A stretch of 28,226 nucleotides of DNA, taken from NCBI GenBank assembly GCA_002422795.1, contig DITJ01000012.1, positions 1 through 28,226 on the forward strand, given 5' to 3'. Position 1 is the stretch's first letter. Every line of letters starts with the position of its first letter. Origin of the DNA: Alphaproteobacteria bacterium UBA6187. Lineage in GTDB: Bacteria > Pseudomonadota > Alphaproteobacteria > Rickettsiales > UBA6187. The position numbers were made by a program, and so were the translations under genes. A model generated the notes under the pieces. That model saw only the letters and a program-made list of their open reading frames with translations. It ran no database searches and was not told where the DNA came from. Positions 9,901-17,550 of this stretch are shown piece after piece.

Positions 9901-10419
9901 GGCTACTTTGTTAAGGGCGTAAATTCCACGGTAAGAATAGGTACCAGTTGAATCTATAGTGCCATCAAAATCAATATTTATAGAGCCGATACCGGAATTT
10001 TGCGCATCTATACCGGTTTTGTATGATGTTATATTGCTGTTGGAGTTTATAGTAATAGAACCTGCAGTTCCGGTATTGCTTAAGTTTGAAACCATGCTCA
10101 GGCCAATGCCTGTATCGCTAGTTATAGTTACGGCATTGCTATCCGTAAAACTAAGCGCGCCATCGCCGGTAACAGTTATTGCATTTCCTGAAGTGGTGTT
10201 AACGCTAAAGCCGGAAGCTGTGGTAATAGCTGCGTTGTTTTTATCGGTAAAATCCTGCGTTGTGATAGAGGAGGTGTTGCACAGATAAGTGGTTCCACCT
10301 GAGTTGCTACATGCGTCATATAGAGAGGTTGCGTAAGAGTTCCTGCCATACCCCAAAAATGAAGCTCCCGCAAGAGCCGTTGTTATGAGTAACTTACTAT
10401 TAAATGTATTCTTTTTCAC
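3916..10419 (-). CDS. Giant autotransporter (type Va) adhesin-like surface protein
   Basis: 2167 residues. Residues 1-30 are a Sec signal peptide (KK, hydrophobic core LLITTALAGASFLGYG, cleavage expected after NSYA). The passenger (about 31-1880) is a run of Gly/Ser/Thr/Asn-rich beta-helix rungs, many written as ITINTGSxSxITG and ITANGTVTGTxxxGI. The C-terminal about 270 residues (from AIWGQAFG, about 1901) are an autotransporter beta-barrel ending in the outer-membrane terminal Phe (TSRLEF). The barrel recalls rickettsial Sca/OmpB proteins. Paired cysteines C37/C47 and C622/C632 (C-x9-C) head two passenger superunits. The start is GTG at 10419, supported by AGGT six bases upstream and the signal peptide directly after it. 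By family it is exported through its own barrel and displayed or released; adhesion is the usual role but is unproven here. It is a single gene in its own unit. The many long frames on the opposite strand are composition artefacts. Confidence 0.93.
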   Translation of the reverse strand: MKKNTFNSKLLITTALAGASFLGYGRNSYATSLYDACSNSGGTTYLCNTSSITTQDFTDKNNAAITTASGFSVNTTSGNAITVTGDGALSFTDSNAVTITSDTGIGLSMVSNLSNTGTAGSITINSNSNITSYKTGIDAQNSGIGSINIDFDGTIDSTGTYSYRGIYALNKVATTQDITINTGSNSSVSGYYGIYAKNNADNGNISINVQGDVSGYSWGLAVKNYSETGGSINITTASTSNISISGTGYGIQTFNNGTGSTSAYLNGNITSTLSNASQFVNGVYADDLIVNQGSTSNIISGTNGITANNTGLGNTEVTINGTINAVSSAVSISALNPYSTGISLVTGEGSYIKSVSSLSSGFVNAIYTKNLSTTDDTNITINGDVTAVRDLAIKAFNADAATKTNLIINGGTSGVTIQSGNNRAIYGKYGTVMDITINGGTSGVTIKGGAGTAIALGSSNDTIEINGNVNIIGNVTGGAGTDTLNIGTATINTGTSSFSGFEVANITGQLSINAGSTVSIGSTSAISVSGALQIGISSDSLYGKLISSSGINLTGGLITIDASSLSSITSDTTIYNVFSGGSVTGITAGLLTDNNDDYTFTSIVNGSSIDILVHFLSAPAGCVLTSGTSYLCSGTVTVAQEIDVDNAIVSTAAGFSANVASGNAITVTGEGDLSFTDENASSITASAGKGVYIKTTGGSSEIEGSITIETNSTINSSAQGIHTSNNSNGGNTFITANGTVTSTTNHGIHAYGEYYSANITITTGTLSDITGNNTGILALNTGDNGGRVNITASGEVTGIAEDGIYAKSNDGSVTIVTDANSNVTGADQGIYASTNGSYSTIIVNGDVTGLSQSGIKVKHGNYASAVNITTGIESNVIGFTDGINVEDNHYYESGVTIAANGTVTGTNNRGINVYNTNSSYDSFINVTTGSLSNISGNTDGIRTSNKNAGETSIAINGIVTGETGNGVYAYNDASASDITINTGSISSITGDTAGIKAINDGMGAITITAYGDVTGTKTFGSNGIYAKNASISTDITINTGSNSAIEGTNGIKAINNGTGSTDITVSGDVTGAKSAAISARVESTGGDLAVTTGVSSNISGYSYGISVTNNGTGTTTITANGTVSSSHFPGYGISAVIGGATSSGIIINTGSDSNIIGLSKGIKATNNSTGSISITAGGIVTAANGTGIHATNNSPTISSDITINTDSTSIVTGGGDGISANNNDGIGYISITANGTVIGTSGAGIHSFSTASSDGSMTIEAEDSSDISGGEYGIHVANLGEGSIDITANGTVTGTTESGIYAHNGSPSANITINTGSLSDITGYLSGIKTINNGTGSTSITANGSVTGTTEDGIYVTNSSTAADITINTGSTSNITSNESGIFAHNNGTGETSIAVNGSITSTLGAGIYANNEYDATNLSITTGVGSSIQVTSAASESDNYNAGIFARNLGTGNTEVTVNGDVTSNEGGILVFAGGYNTTINVGSLSHVSGGLFGIGALLGGSGINSINIDGDVSGGVLAYTFHSSGVVNITTGADSYITNTNTGTYYFGGLFVSGISGTSGAINVTLSGDINTYADAVNIISSSDAPINLTINGGTTQSTAASAIKITSGETTPVEVTLDGADNSVTLISNSGTAIDLGIADNILNISGTVNIDGDVIAAGENDTVNFGTTTITMSSGSIFSGFETLKVRGIATINTASTITIGSGALNIKVDSAEDYGQLIGTSGITFGDGGTITIDASSIGVIANRTTLTSVFSGGTVTGLTAGLLTDNSDEYQFTSVIYEDRIDILVEDEGAKPPLAPSGATSNSSAVGSTLDAITDASAGDEALQTIISTISNFSTDAQKDAALKTLAPDVSGSTAQASIAVNEISVGTIEAHIETARNDVATGIATGDNANNKAIWGQAFGKNIKQDFRQDVAGYDAGVGGFILGADTALGSDARVGAAFSYARTDAESGSSQTIIDTKQLSIYSTYSIGKIYLEGIGSGAINSTSGTRTLFDGSIASSSYDSNQFSAKGTVGYRANIGAWDVTPFTSLQYSFLDQPDYTETGSSANLHVTSNDLETIKTGLGIKIAQSFTSNGYSYSPHVSAAWYYDFINDTLINDSNFTSAPGITFTSRGATPAENSFKLGAGLDVLSAESLTISLDYNLEAREDYRAHTGQLTSRLEF
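5047..10311 (-). repeat. Two-fold superunit duplication with about 48-residue double-rung repeats in the autotransporter passenger
   Basis: Superunit 1 covers residues 37 to about 620 (8557-10311) and superunit 2 covers 622 to about 1791 (5047-8556). Each starts with a C-x9-C head and NAITVTGxGxLSFTD, runs through alternating rungs A (ITINTGSxSxITGxxxGIxAxNxGTG) and B (ITANGTVTGTxxxGIYAxN), and closes with SGFE, ITIDASS, VFSGGxVTG and AGLLTDNxDxYxFTS. Superunit 2 carries roughly two to three times as many A/B pairs as superunit 1, so the pair is the unit that expands. Confidence 0.75.
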
Positions 10420-10948
10420 TATCTACCTGAATAAATGATATGATATCGCTATTAAATAATTCTTGTACAAAATTACTATAAAAACATTAACAAAGTATTA
10501 ATAAAATATTTACTTTTGGTTTTTTATTCATGCGTTGTTAATTATCAGTTTATGTAGGCTAACAGGATTATTATCCCATCTTTTATTAATCTAGGCTCTG
10601 CCTTTATCTGCAGTGACTACTATAGTAAATTTGATTTTTATTTGCGCTAACACCTCCTCGGATAAGATTTAATATTCCACTTAATAGTTACCTATTATAC
10701 ACCTGGATTGCGAACAGGGCGCTTGTTCCCGCGAAAGAAGGTGGGCGGGGGAATTATACTGAAATACAATTGGTTATCTGTGAGGGGGGAGGGATCCCCG
10801 CCTGCGCGGGGACACGTGCCACATAAGGAATAATAAGGAGTTCTAAAGTAAAACTCCTCTAGATAAACTAAATGACAACGCGTAAATAAAAATGAAATTT
10901 ACTATACATATCCATTGCATCTGTAAAAGATACTAATTTTGCCAACCC
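10420..10948. other. Non-coding gap between the oxidoreductase end and the autotransporter start
   Basis: Holds the autotransporter ribosome-binding site (AGGT just before the GTG). About 10440-10500 is AT-rich and should contain its promoter: minus-strand TTGTAC followed by TATCAT, with a long spacer of about 19. The gap also holds the inverted-repeat element 10621-10906. Inside that element are two small stems, CCCCGC/GCGGGG near 10796-10811 and AGGAGTT/AACTCCT near 10837-10858. I see no coding frame. Confidence 0.5.
10621..10906. repeat. MITE-like inverted-repeat element, 286 bp
   Basis: Arms 10621-10647 (TATAGTAAATTTGATTTTTA...) and 10880-10906 pair at 25 of 27 positions. The interior is non-coding and more GC-rich than the arms. 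No transposase is present. TA lies at each outer edge, but no target duplication can be claimed. Confidence 0.6.
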
Positions 10949-13900
10949 TTATGCGCTCTTTTTCTCCCGCAAATTCATATCCTGCAAGCAATGGTCTATC
11001 CATTGGGATGTGAGCTTCTCTTGCACAGTATTTTGCGCAAGGCGCTGGTCCAGATGCGCAAAGCTGATCGTATCTAAGCATTGATCCTGATTAAAGCAGC
11101 TATAAACATAAGTTTCCTTGCCTGTTACCGGATCTATATGCTTTTGCAGGCACTGGGCGCAGATTTCCTTCATCATGCACTGCATCGGTGAGTTTATAGA
11201 TGCAATCGCTACATGTTTAGGATTCAGCATGTTTTTAAGCACGGTGTGGCGCGCTTTGCCCACAGCTTCCATCATGCGGTGGGAGCCGATTGCGATGATG
11301 CGGTCAACCTCAGGCAGATGAATTGGCTGCTTGCCGAGCATTCCAGTGCCGTATGCTTCTATAGCTTTTACGATATTGCCGTGGAAAGCATGGTCTTGCG
11401 GGCGTTCCGGCGTGAAGGTTGCTTCATCACATGCCCAGATTATCACATCAGATGCTTCCTCGATCTCCTTTATTTTATACCTATCTTGCGCTTTTTTATA
11501 TCCGGCAAAATAAAGTACTTTGGAACCCGCTTCTTTGAGTGCCTTGCCAATAGAAAACAGCACCGCATTACCAAGCCCGCCGCCAACCAGCATAACAGTT
11601 TCATTGGATGTAATATGGGTTGGTGTGCCAGTTGGCCCCATTAGTATAATTGGCTCACCTTCTTTTAAATGCGCGCATAAATCTGAAGAGCCGCCCATTT
11701 CCAACACGATAGTTGAAAGCAGGCCTTTTTCTTTATCAACCCACGCACCAGTTAGCGCCAGGCCTTCCATTGCAAGAGTGGTTTTATTGTTTTTGGAATC
11801 AACACAAGTTGCGGCATTTACTTCATAATTTTGCAGGCGGTAGAACTGGCCTGGCTCGAATTTACGCGCGGCAGCAGGGGCGTGAACTACTATCTCGATA
11901 ATATTTGAAGTAAGGCGCTCTACCTTATGCACGGTTGCGATTAGCTCGTTATTCATTTTATTAATGAAAGCTTCTGGCAGATCAGAACTTGCAGGCTTTG
12001 CCTTATTCAAAATATTGGTAACAATAGGGAAACCTTGCTTGGCCGCGCCCATTGCTTTTACCACATTGCCAACGAATGATGGGTGCAAATCGCCAAAGAA
12101 ACTAACGAATTTATTATTTTCCGATTTTGCCATAAGCACATGCACTTCCGCAGGCTTGGAAGTGTTTGGTGCAGGTTTTACCTGATTGCCATCTTCATCT
12201 ATCGCGCGGAAATATTTGCCATCCAGCTTAAAATTAAGCGGGTCTTCACGTTCTAGTACCGTGTTTGGGTTGGTTCCGGCAGCCATGAAAATTGTTTTGG
12301 CAAGCAGCACAGCTTCCTCAGTTACAGTTTCGCCAGCTTCATTTCTGCCTTCTACAGAAACTTTTAATCCTTCTGCATGACCGTATTTATCAAGCTCAAC
12401 ACCGATTGGGGAAACTCCGGTTACAAACTCAATGCCCTCTTCCATCGCCAATTCCACTTCTTCGTGGTTTAGGCGGTATGCTGGTGCATCGCTTAAATCT
12501 TTACGGTAAGCCACCTTTGCACCACCCCATTTTTTAAGAAGCTTGATGATGTTCGGAGTGCGGTTTTCTGCGTGAGCCGCTTCGCGCTCAAGGCGGATAG
12601 CGCGCGCATGGCTGATAAATTCTTCGGCAATTTTTGTTTCTTCCTCGCCCCAGCGCGCGCGTACTTGCGATTCACCTTTAATGGCTGTCAGCGCCTCATA
12701 ACGGCGCAGGAATTTTTCCACCTGCAAAGGATAATATGCTAGTGATTCAGTAGCAGTATCTACCGCAGTGAGGCCCCCGCCAATTACCACTACAGGCAGG
12801 CGCAGTTGCAGGTTAGCGATAGAATCTTTTTTGGCCGCGCCAGATAGTTGCAAGGACATCAGGAAGTCCGATGCAGTGCGCACACCGCGCGCAAGCGCAT
12901 TTGGCATATCAATAACAGTAGGCTTGCCCGCGCCCATAGCCAGCGCGATATGGTCGAAGCCCATACTCAGTGCATCTTCATAAGTTATAGTGCTGCCGAA
13001 ACGCACACCGCCATACATGGCGAAATGGGCGCGACGTTCAAGCAGCAGGCGGATAACTTTCAGGTAATTTTTATTCCAACGTACGGTAATCCCATATTCG
13101 GCAACACCACCAAACCCTGCAAGTACACGCTCATCAAGGTTTTCAAAAATATCATTTATATCTTTTATCGGCTCGAATGAGTTGCGTGCGCCGTTTTGCT
13201 CCTTGCCGGAAATATGGGAAGGCAGAGGCTCTATTTTCAGACCGTCAATCGCAACAACAGTGTGGCCATCATTTAAAAGATGATGCGCCAGTGTAAATCC
13301 GGCAGGGCCAAGGCCTGCTACCAGCACTTTATAACCGCTTGCATCTTTAGCAAGTGGGCGGCGTATATTAACCGGGTTCCAGCGCGTTAGCAGTGAATAA
13401 ATCTCAAAGCCCCATGGTAAATCCAGAACATCCTGCAAAGCGCGGGTTTCGGTGCGCGGAATATTTACAGGCTCTTGTTTCTGGTAAACACAGGCCTTCA
13501 TGCAATCGTTACAAATTCGGTGGCCGGTGCCTGCGCACATCGGGTTATCAATCACTACAGTTGCCAGAGCGCCAACGCTCACACCACGTGATTTCAGCAC
13601 ATTCATTTCTGAAATTTTTTCTTCTAAAGGGCAGCCAGCCTGAGGCACGTTATGAATAGTTTTTTTGAATGCACCATCTTTTTCTTTCAAGCCCTTAGAG
13701 CAGGAATCCTTGCCCTGGTTATGGCAAAATATACAGTAATTCGCATCATCCAAAGCGCGTTCTAAGCTGCCGCCCACATCGGTGAGCGCGAAGCCTTCGC
13801 GGTGGCGAAGGTGCGAATCATTTAGTTTCTTTACAGTAACACCATGCACAACTTCCGTTTCAACAGGAACTAAATTAAAGAAATCCAGCTTATTTGGGAT

Positions 13901-14461
13901 TTTGAACAACACGCCGCGTTTATGCTTTGCTTGCCCTGCATGTGAATATAACGCCCAAGCCGCATATTTAGTGGCGATTTCAATTTTATCCTGGTTAGCG
14001 TCCTTATCTTCAAGCCATGCATTTACGTGGTTTGCATAGGATTTTTCCGTAAGCACTTCACCAAACCATTGCTCCAGGTTTTTATCCAGCTCTAGACCAT
14101 CGAATGCTTCAGTTGCTTCCGGCTTATACGCTTTCGCCGCCTGCCTTTGTACGAAAAGGCGTTTGCAGGTGTAGATATTGGCAAGCTCATCATGTTTGCT
14201 AGCAAGCGCATGGATATCTTTCCGAATGCCAAATAATTTACCGATAAAATCTTCAACATGCGGCGCAAGGTCAATTATCAGGGTTGATTCTGCTTTGCTT
14301 TCAAGCGCATCAGGATTAGCGCGCGCTTCTACTAGTTTATTGTGCAAATCACTATTTGCACGTGCAAGCTCCGCAACAAACGCAGCATCCAGCCTGGCAA
14401 GGCCAGCATGGTTATATAAATCTTTAAACTGTATATCGAAAGCCAGATTTAGTTTAGTCAT
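10949..14461 (-). CDS. Large FAD/NAD(P)-dependent Fe-S oxidoreductase: GltD-like plus PyrK/NfnA-like fusion
   Basis: 1170 residues. Residues 1-240 match no fold I recognise. Residues 243-324 carry two cysteine groups fit for 4Fe-4S clusters (C243, C246, C254, C277 and C309, C317, C320, C324), as at the front of GltD/NfnB proteins. GLGPAG (383-388) and IGGGLTAVD (560-568) are the two dinucleotide-binding loops of the GltD-type FAD/NAD(P)H module. From about 830 the protein turns into a ferredoxin-reductase-like module (KFEPGQFYRLQ for FAD, then an NAD-binding half). It ends with cysteines C1095, C1101, C1104, C1122, as in the 2Fe-2S tail of PyrK/NfnA, though the first gap has five residues where PyrK usually has four. 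AAGGA lies before the ATG. It is the last gene of the cys operon, which has no CysJ, so it may pass NAD(P)H electrons to sulfite reductase; that is inference. It is not the glutamate synthase small subunit: it is more than twice as long and has no GltB neighbour. Confidence 0.75.
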   Translation of the reverse strand: MTKLNLAFDIQFKDLYNHAGLARLDAAFVAELARANSDLHNKLVEARANPDALESKAESTLIIDLAPHVEDFIGKLFGIRKDIHALASKHDELANIYTCKRLFVQRQAAKAYKPEATEAFDGLELDKNLEQWFGEVLTEKSYANHVNAWLEDKDANQDKIEIATKYAAWALYSHAGQAKHKRGVLFKIPNKLDFFNLVPVETEVVHGVTVKKLNDSHLRHREGFALTDVGGSLERALDDANYCIFCHNQGKDSCSKGLKEKDGAFKKTIHNVPQAGCPLEEKISEMNVLKSRGVSVGALATVVIDNPMCAGTGHRICNDCMKACVYQKQEPVNIPRTETRALQDVLDLPWGFEIYSLLTRWNPVNIRRPLAKDASGYKVLVAGLGPAGFTLAHHLLNDGHTVVAIDGLKIEPLPSHISGKEQNGARNSFEPIKDINDIFENLDERVLAGFGGVAEYGITVRWNKNYLKVIRLLLERRAHFAMYGGVRFGSTITYEDALSMGFDHIALAMGAGKPTVIDMPNALARGVRTASDFLMSLQLSGAAKKDSIANLQLRLPVVVIGGGLTAVDTATESLAYYPLQVEKFLRRYEALTAIKGESQVRARWGEEETKIAEEFISHARAIRLEREAAHAENRTPNIIKLLKKWGGAKVAYRKDLSDAPAYRLNHEEVELAMEEGIEFVTGVSPIGVELDKYGHAEGLKVSVEGRNEAGETVTEEAVLLAKTIFMAAGTNPNTVLEREDPLNFKLDGKYFRAIDEDGNQVKPAPNTSKPAEVHVLMAKSENNKFVSFFGDLHPSFVGNVVKAMGAAKQGFPIVTNILNKAKPASSDLPEAFINKMNNELIATVHKVERLTSNIIEIVVHAPAAARKFEPGQFYRLQNYEVNAATCVDSKNNKTTLAMEGLALTGAWVDKEKGLLSTIVLEMGGSSDLCAHLKEGEPIILMGPTGTPTHITSNETVMLVGGGLGNAVLFSIGKALKEAGSKVLYFAGYKKAQDRYKIKEIEEASDVIIWACDEATFTPERPQDHAFHGNIVKAIEAYGTGMLGKQPIHLPEVDRIIAIGSHRMMEAVGKARHTVLKNMLNPKHVAIASINSPMQCMMKEICAQCLQKHIDPVTGKETYVYSCFNQDQCLDTISFAHLDQRLAQNTVQEKLTSQWIDHCLQDMNLREKKSA

Positions 14462-14480
14462 TTTTGTTCCTTTTAGAGTT

Positions 14481-14537
14481 CGGAATTCAGAGTTCGGAGT
14501 TCAGCAAGATACACCGAACTCTGAACTCTGAATTCTG
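14481..14537. repeat. 7-base-unit hairpin in the cysNC-oxidoreductase gap
   Basis: The left arm 14481-14504 is made of TTCGGAG / TTCAGAG type heptamers and pairs with 14514-14537 at 21 of 24 positions around a 9-base loop. It begins 12 bases after the cysNC stop and ends shortly before the AAGGA of the next gene. No T-run follows in the transcript sense, so it looks more like a processing or stabilising stem than a strong terminator. Confidence 0.75.
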
Positions 14538-14548
14538 ATAACTACTTC

Positions 14549-16498
14549 CTATATTCCCGCGCCATTCGTATCTTCGCCACCACCTAAATTCTTCAAGGCA
14601 TCAACGAAATTGTGCATTACATATTCTTCCAATTGCTGCACGCTTTCTTCCAATGTTTGCGTACTGGTGTCGATTATTATATCGGCATTTTCAGGCTCTT
14701 CAAACGTATCTGAAACGCCTGTGAAATTAGCAATCTCACCGGCTCTGGCTTTTTTATAAAGACCTTTAGGATCGCGCTTTTCGCAAGTTTTTAAATCGGC
14801 TTTTACATATACGCAATTGAAATTCTCGCCCATGCTATTGCGTGCTTTACGTCTATCTTCCGCATAAGGGGAAATAAACGCGGTAATAACAATAATCCCA
14901 GCTTTGGCAAATAAATTGGCAACTTCGGCAACACGGCGCAAGTTTTCAGACCTATCCTTGTGCTCAAAGCCAAGGTCCGCACAAAGGCCGCTGCGGATAT
15001 TATCGCCATCTAGCACAAACACCTGGTAGCCTTTTGCGAATAAGCGTTTTTCAAGCTCCTGTGCAAGCGTGGTTTTGCCAGCACCCGATAGCCCTGTAAA
15101 CCACATTACCCCGCCGAAATGACCGTTGTTCATTGCGCGTTGGTTTTGAGTGATAACATCATCAACAGCAAATAAATTTTTACCCTTAACTTTGCGCTCA
15201 ACACGCTGGTTGGCAAAGCCTTCCATGCTGATAATGCCGCCACCAACTACATTAAAGCCATCCATCAACATGAAACGGCCAGTTTTCTGGTTCTGTTCGA
15301 ATTCATCAAGTGCCGCAAGACCACGAACTTTCATGATAACTTCAGCAACTTCATTTTTACTTACAGTAGTTGATTTATTGAGTGATAGATCGTCAGTGCT
15401 TACTACCTGCTCAATCTCACGCACCTCAACCTTATATTCAGATGTGTTGATTTTCATCGTATAACGCTTATTCTGCGTTAAATCTTCAGTGCCAAGCCAG
15501 AACAGGCGCGCGCGGAATAAGTTGGTAAGTATTGGTGCATCTTTATGCAAACTGGCAATTTCACCGCGCTCTACGAAAATCTGCTCATCAAGAGTGAAGC
15601 CAATACACTGCCCTGCACCAGCTTCATGCCAAGGTTCTTTCGCATTCCATACTTCAATGCTTGTTACTTTCGAGGATTTATTTGAAGGCGAGAATATCAA
15701 TTCATCACCAACTTTGATTGTGCCACTTTCAACACGCCCTGCAAATATACGCTTATGCTCGTCAAAACGATATACATCCTGAATAGGCAGGCGCAGCGGC
15801 AAATCATCAAGTTCAGGTTTTTTCTTGAACCTATCGAGCGCCTCAACCACCGTTGGGCCGGTATACCACGGCATATGCTCAGAGCGGCGCACCATATTTT
15901 CACCATCACGCGCAGCAATAGGAATGAAATCTGTAGGGATTACGCCAATATCAGCAAGATATTTTTTATATTCTTTCTCGATTTTGCGGAATTTCTTTTC
16001 AGAATAATCCTCTAAATCCATTTTATTTACAGCCACCGCAATCTGTCTTACACCAAGCAAGTGCAGTAAATAGCCGTGGCGCTTGGATTGCTCTTTCACA
16101 CCTTCACGCGCATCGATAAGCAAAATTGCAGCTTCAGAACTGGCAGCGCCTGAAATCATGTTTTTTAGGAATTCTTTATGGCCTGGGGCATCGATAATTA
16201 CATAATCCCTTTGCGCAGTTTTAAACCAGATTTGCGAGGTATCAATGGTAATTTCCTGGTCGCGCTCAGCTTGCAAGGCATCCATAAGGAATGACCACTC
16301 AAACTGCATCCCGCGTTTTTTGCATAGCGCCTGGATTTGCTCAAACTTACCATCTGGCAATGAATTTGTATCATAAAACAACCTGCCCACAAGGGTGGAT
16401 TTGCCGTGGTCCACATGGCCTACGATTACGATTTTCATCTGCTCACGTGCGGTGAGAGTGTTGATTGATTCTATTATATTTTGCTTTGCGTTTGCCAT
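14549..16498 (-). CDS. cysNC: Sulfate adenylyltransferase subunit 1 / adenylylsulfate kinase fusion
   Basis: 649 residues in two parts. Residues about 1-435 are CysN, a translation-factor-like GTPase with G1 GHVDHGKS (27-34), DAPGH and NKMD. It drives ATP sulfurylase (sulfate + ATP to APS + pyrophosphate) together with CysD. Residues about 455-649 are CysC, APS kinase, with P-loop GLSGAGKTT (about 466-474) and DGDNIRSGL; it makes PAPS. The N-to-C fusion is the arrangement known from rhizobial NodQ and many proteobacteria. GGAG lies about ten bases before the ATG. The cysD gene is immediately upstream, with a hairpin between. Because the CysH here is the APS-reducing type, the kinase half is not needed for cysteine synthesis and may feed sulfotransferases or be regulatory. 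Confidence 0.95.
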   Translation of the reverse strand: MANAKQNIIESINTLTAREQMKIVIVGHVDHGKSTLVGRLFYDTNSLPDGKFEQIQALCKKRGMQFEWSFLMDALQAERDQEITIDTSQIWFKTAQRDYVIIDAPGHKEFLKNMISGAASSEAAILLIDAREGVKEQSKRHGYLLHLLGVRQIAVAVNKMDLEDYSEKKFRKIEKEYKKYLADIGVIPTDFIPIAARDGENMVRRSEHMPWYTGPTVVEALDRFKKKPELDDLPLRLPIQDVYRFDEHKRIFAGRVESGTIKVGDELIFSPSNKSSKVTSIEVWNAKEPWHEAGAGQCIGFTLDEQIFVERGEIASLHKDAPILTNLFRARLFWLGTEDLTQNKRYTMKINTSEYKVEVREIEQVVSTDDLSLNKSTTVSKNEVAEVIMKVRGLAALDEFEQNQKTGRFMLMDGFNVVGGGIISMEGFANQRVERKVKGKNLFAVDDVITQNQRAMNNGHFGGVMWFTGLSGAGKTTLAQELEKRLFAKGYQVFVLDGDNIRSGLCADLGFEHKDRSENLRRVAEVANLFAKAGIIVITAFISPYAEDRRKARNSMGENFNCVYVKADLKTCEKRDPKGLYKKARAGEIANFTGVSDTFEEPENADIIIDTSTQTLEESVQQLEEYVMHNFVDALKNLGGGEDTNGAGI

Positions 16499-16510
16499 TT
16501 TTGTTCTCCA

Positions 16511-16606
16511 GTTGCTAGTATCTGGTTGCTAGTTACTAGTATTCTTTTTTCAAATTCTTTTGATGGGTTTTTGATTACTAGCAACTAGTAACTAGCCACT
16601 AGCAAC
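16511..16606. repeat. 7-base-unit hairpin in the cysD-cysNC gap (unit GTTGCTA)
   Basis: The left arm 16511-16543 reads GTTGCTA, GTATCTG, GTTGCTA, GTTACTA and pairs imperfectly with 16574-16606. It begins five bases after the cysD stop. It shares the 10-mer AGTTGCTAGT with the element at 17481-17550. Confidence 0.75.
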
Positions 16607-16611
16607 CAAAC

Positions 16612-17445
16612 CTACATATACCCATCAGCCCTAAGTCTTTCAAAACTAGACTCATCTTCATCCGCGCCCATTGGCCTGCCTGCGCGTTCGGAAGTTTTAG
16701 TAGTGCGCAATTCTTCGATAATTTCATCTATAGTGGTAGCTGGGCTTGCCAGTGGCCACGTGATGCCGCGCTCACCAAGGGAGCGGAAACGCATCATAGC
16801 GCCGCCGTAATCCTTTCCTTCAAATTCGTGGTAAGGTTTTGCATAATATAGCGATACCAGAGGGATATTTTCACGCTTTGCATATTCCCACACATCAAGT
16901 TCTGTCCAGTGCAGTAGTGGGTGGATGCGTACATGCGTGCCCGGTTCAAAATCTGTAGTGAATTGATCCCAGAATTCAGGCGGCTGGTCTTTTACATCCC
17001 ATTGGCTCTCAGAATTACGTGGGCTGAAATAACGCTCTTTTGCCCTTGTGCCTTCTTCATCACGCCTGATTCCGGCAAACAAACCACCGAATTTAAATTC
17101 CTTCATCACCGCTTTAACACCACCGGTTTTACGCGCTGCAACACGCGCAGCATGTGGCAAGGTAGGGTCAGTTGTTTCAATAGGCGGACACATGCGCGAG
17201 ATAAAATCAATGTTCCATTCTTTTACATATTTATCGCGGTAAGCATAAACTTCCGGCATTTCCAGCTCAGTATCACAGTGGATAAGCGGGAATGGTACTT
17301 TTCCCATAAACGCTTTCCGCGCAAGATGTATCATTATGGTGCTATCTTTTCCGAAAGACCAGAACATGCCAAGGTTTTTAATTTTATTAAAAGCCTCACG
17401 GAATATGTAAACGCTTTGTGCTTCTAGTTTGTCGAGGTGGTTCAT
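16612..17445 (-). CDS. cysD: Sulfate adenylyltransferase subunit 2
   Basis: 277 residues, the expected size for CysD. Residues about 28-35 contain WSFGKDST, the SxGKDS PP-loop that binds ATP in N-type ATP pyrophosphatases, followed by FPLIHCDTELEMPEVYAYRD. GRPMGADEDESSFERLRADGYM at the C-terminus is typical of the family. It forms the ATP sulfurylase heterodimer with the CysN half of the next gene. The ATG at 17445 has no clear Shine-Dalgarno; the 103-base gap before it is mostly hairpin. Confidence 0.95.
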   Translation of the reverse strand: MNHLDKLEAQSVYIFREAFNKIKNLGMFWSFGKDSTIMIHLARKAFMGKVPFPLIHCDTELEMPEVYAYRDKYVKEWNIDFISRMCPPIETTDPTLPHAARVAARKTGGVKAVMKEFKFGGLFAGIRRDEEGTRAKERYFSPRNSESQWDVKDQPPEFWDQFTTDFEPGTHVRIHPLLHWTELDVWEYAKRENIPLVSLYYAKPYHEFEGKDYGGAMMRFRSLGERGITWPLASPATTIDEIIEELRTTKTSERAGRPMGADEDESSFERLRADGYM

Positions 17446-17480
17446 AAATAGTTCTTAGTTATTGGTTGTTAGTTGTTAAA

Positions 17481-17550
17481 AGTTGCTAGTTGCTAGTTGC
17501 TAGTTGCCAGTAAAAGAATACTAGCAACTAGCAACTAGTGACTAGCAACT
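17481..17550. repeat. 7-base-unit hairpin in the cysH-cysD gap (unit TAGTTGC)
   Basis: Arms 17481-17511 and 17520-17550 pair at 28 of 31 positions around a nine-base loop. The left arm is four near-perfect heptamers. The right arm overlaps the cysH stop codon (17549-17551), so the stem forms directly at the translation end. Confidence 0.85.

Noticed and set aside
4799..10288. Many long open frames on the plus strand opposite the autotransporter
   Set aside because: They are antisense products of a repetitive, Gly/Ser/Thr-rich gene. They are Pro/Val/Ile-rich with no domain, start context or family look.
10949..14461. Glutamate synthase small subunit (gltD)
   Set aside because: It is more than twice the length, carries a fused PyrK/NfnA-like module, and has no large subunit next to it.
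11118..14531. Plus-strand frames opposite the large oxidoreductase
   Set aside because: The minus-strand protein has clear motifs along its whole length; the opposite frames show none.
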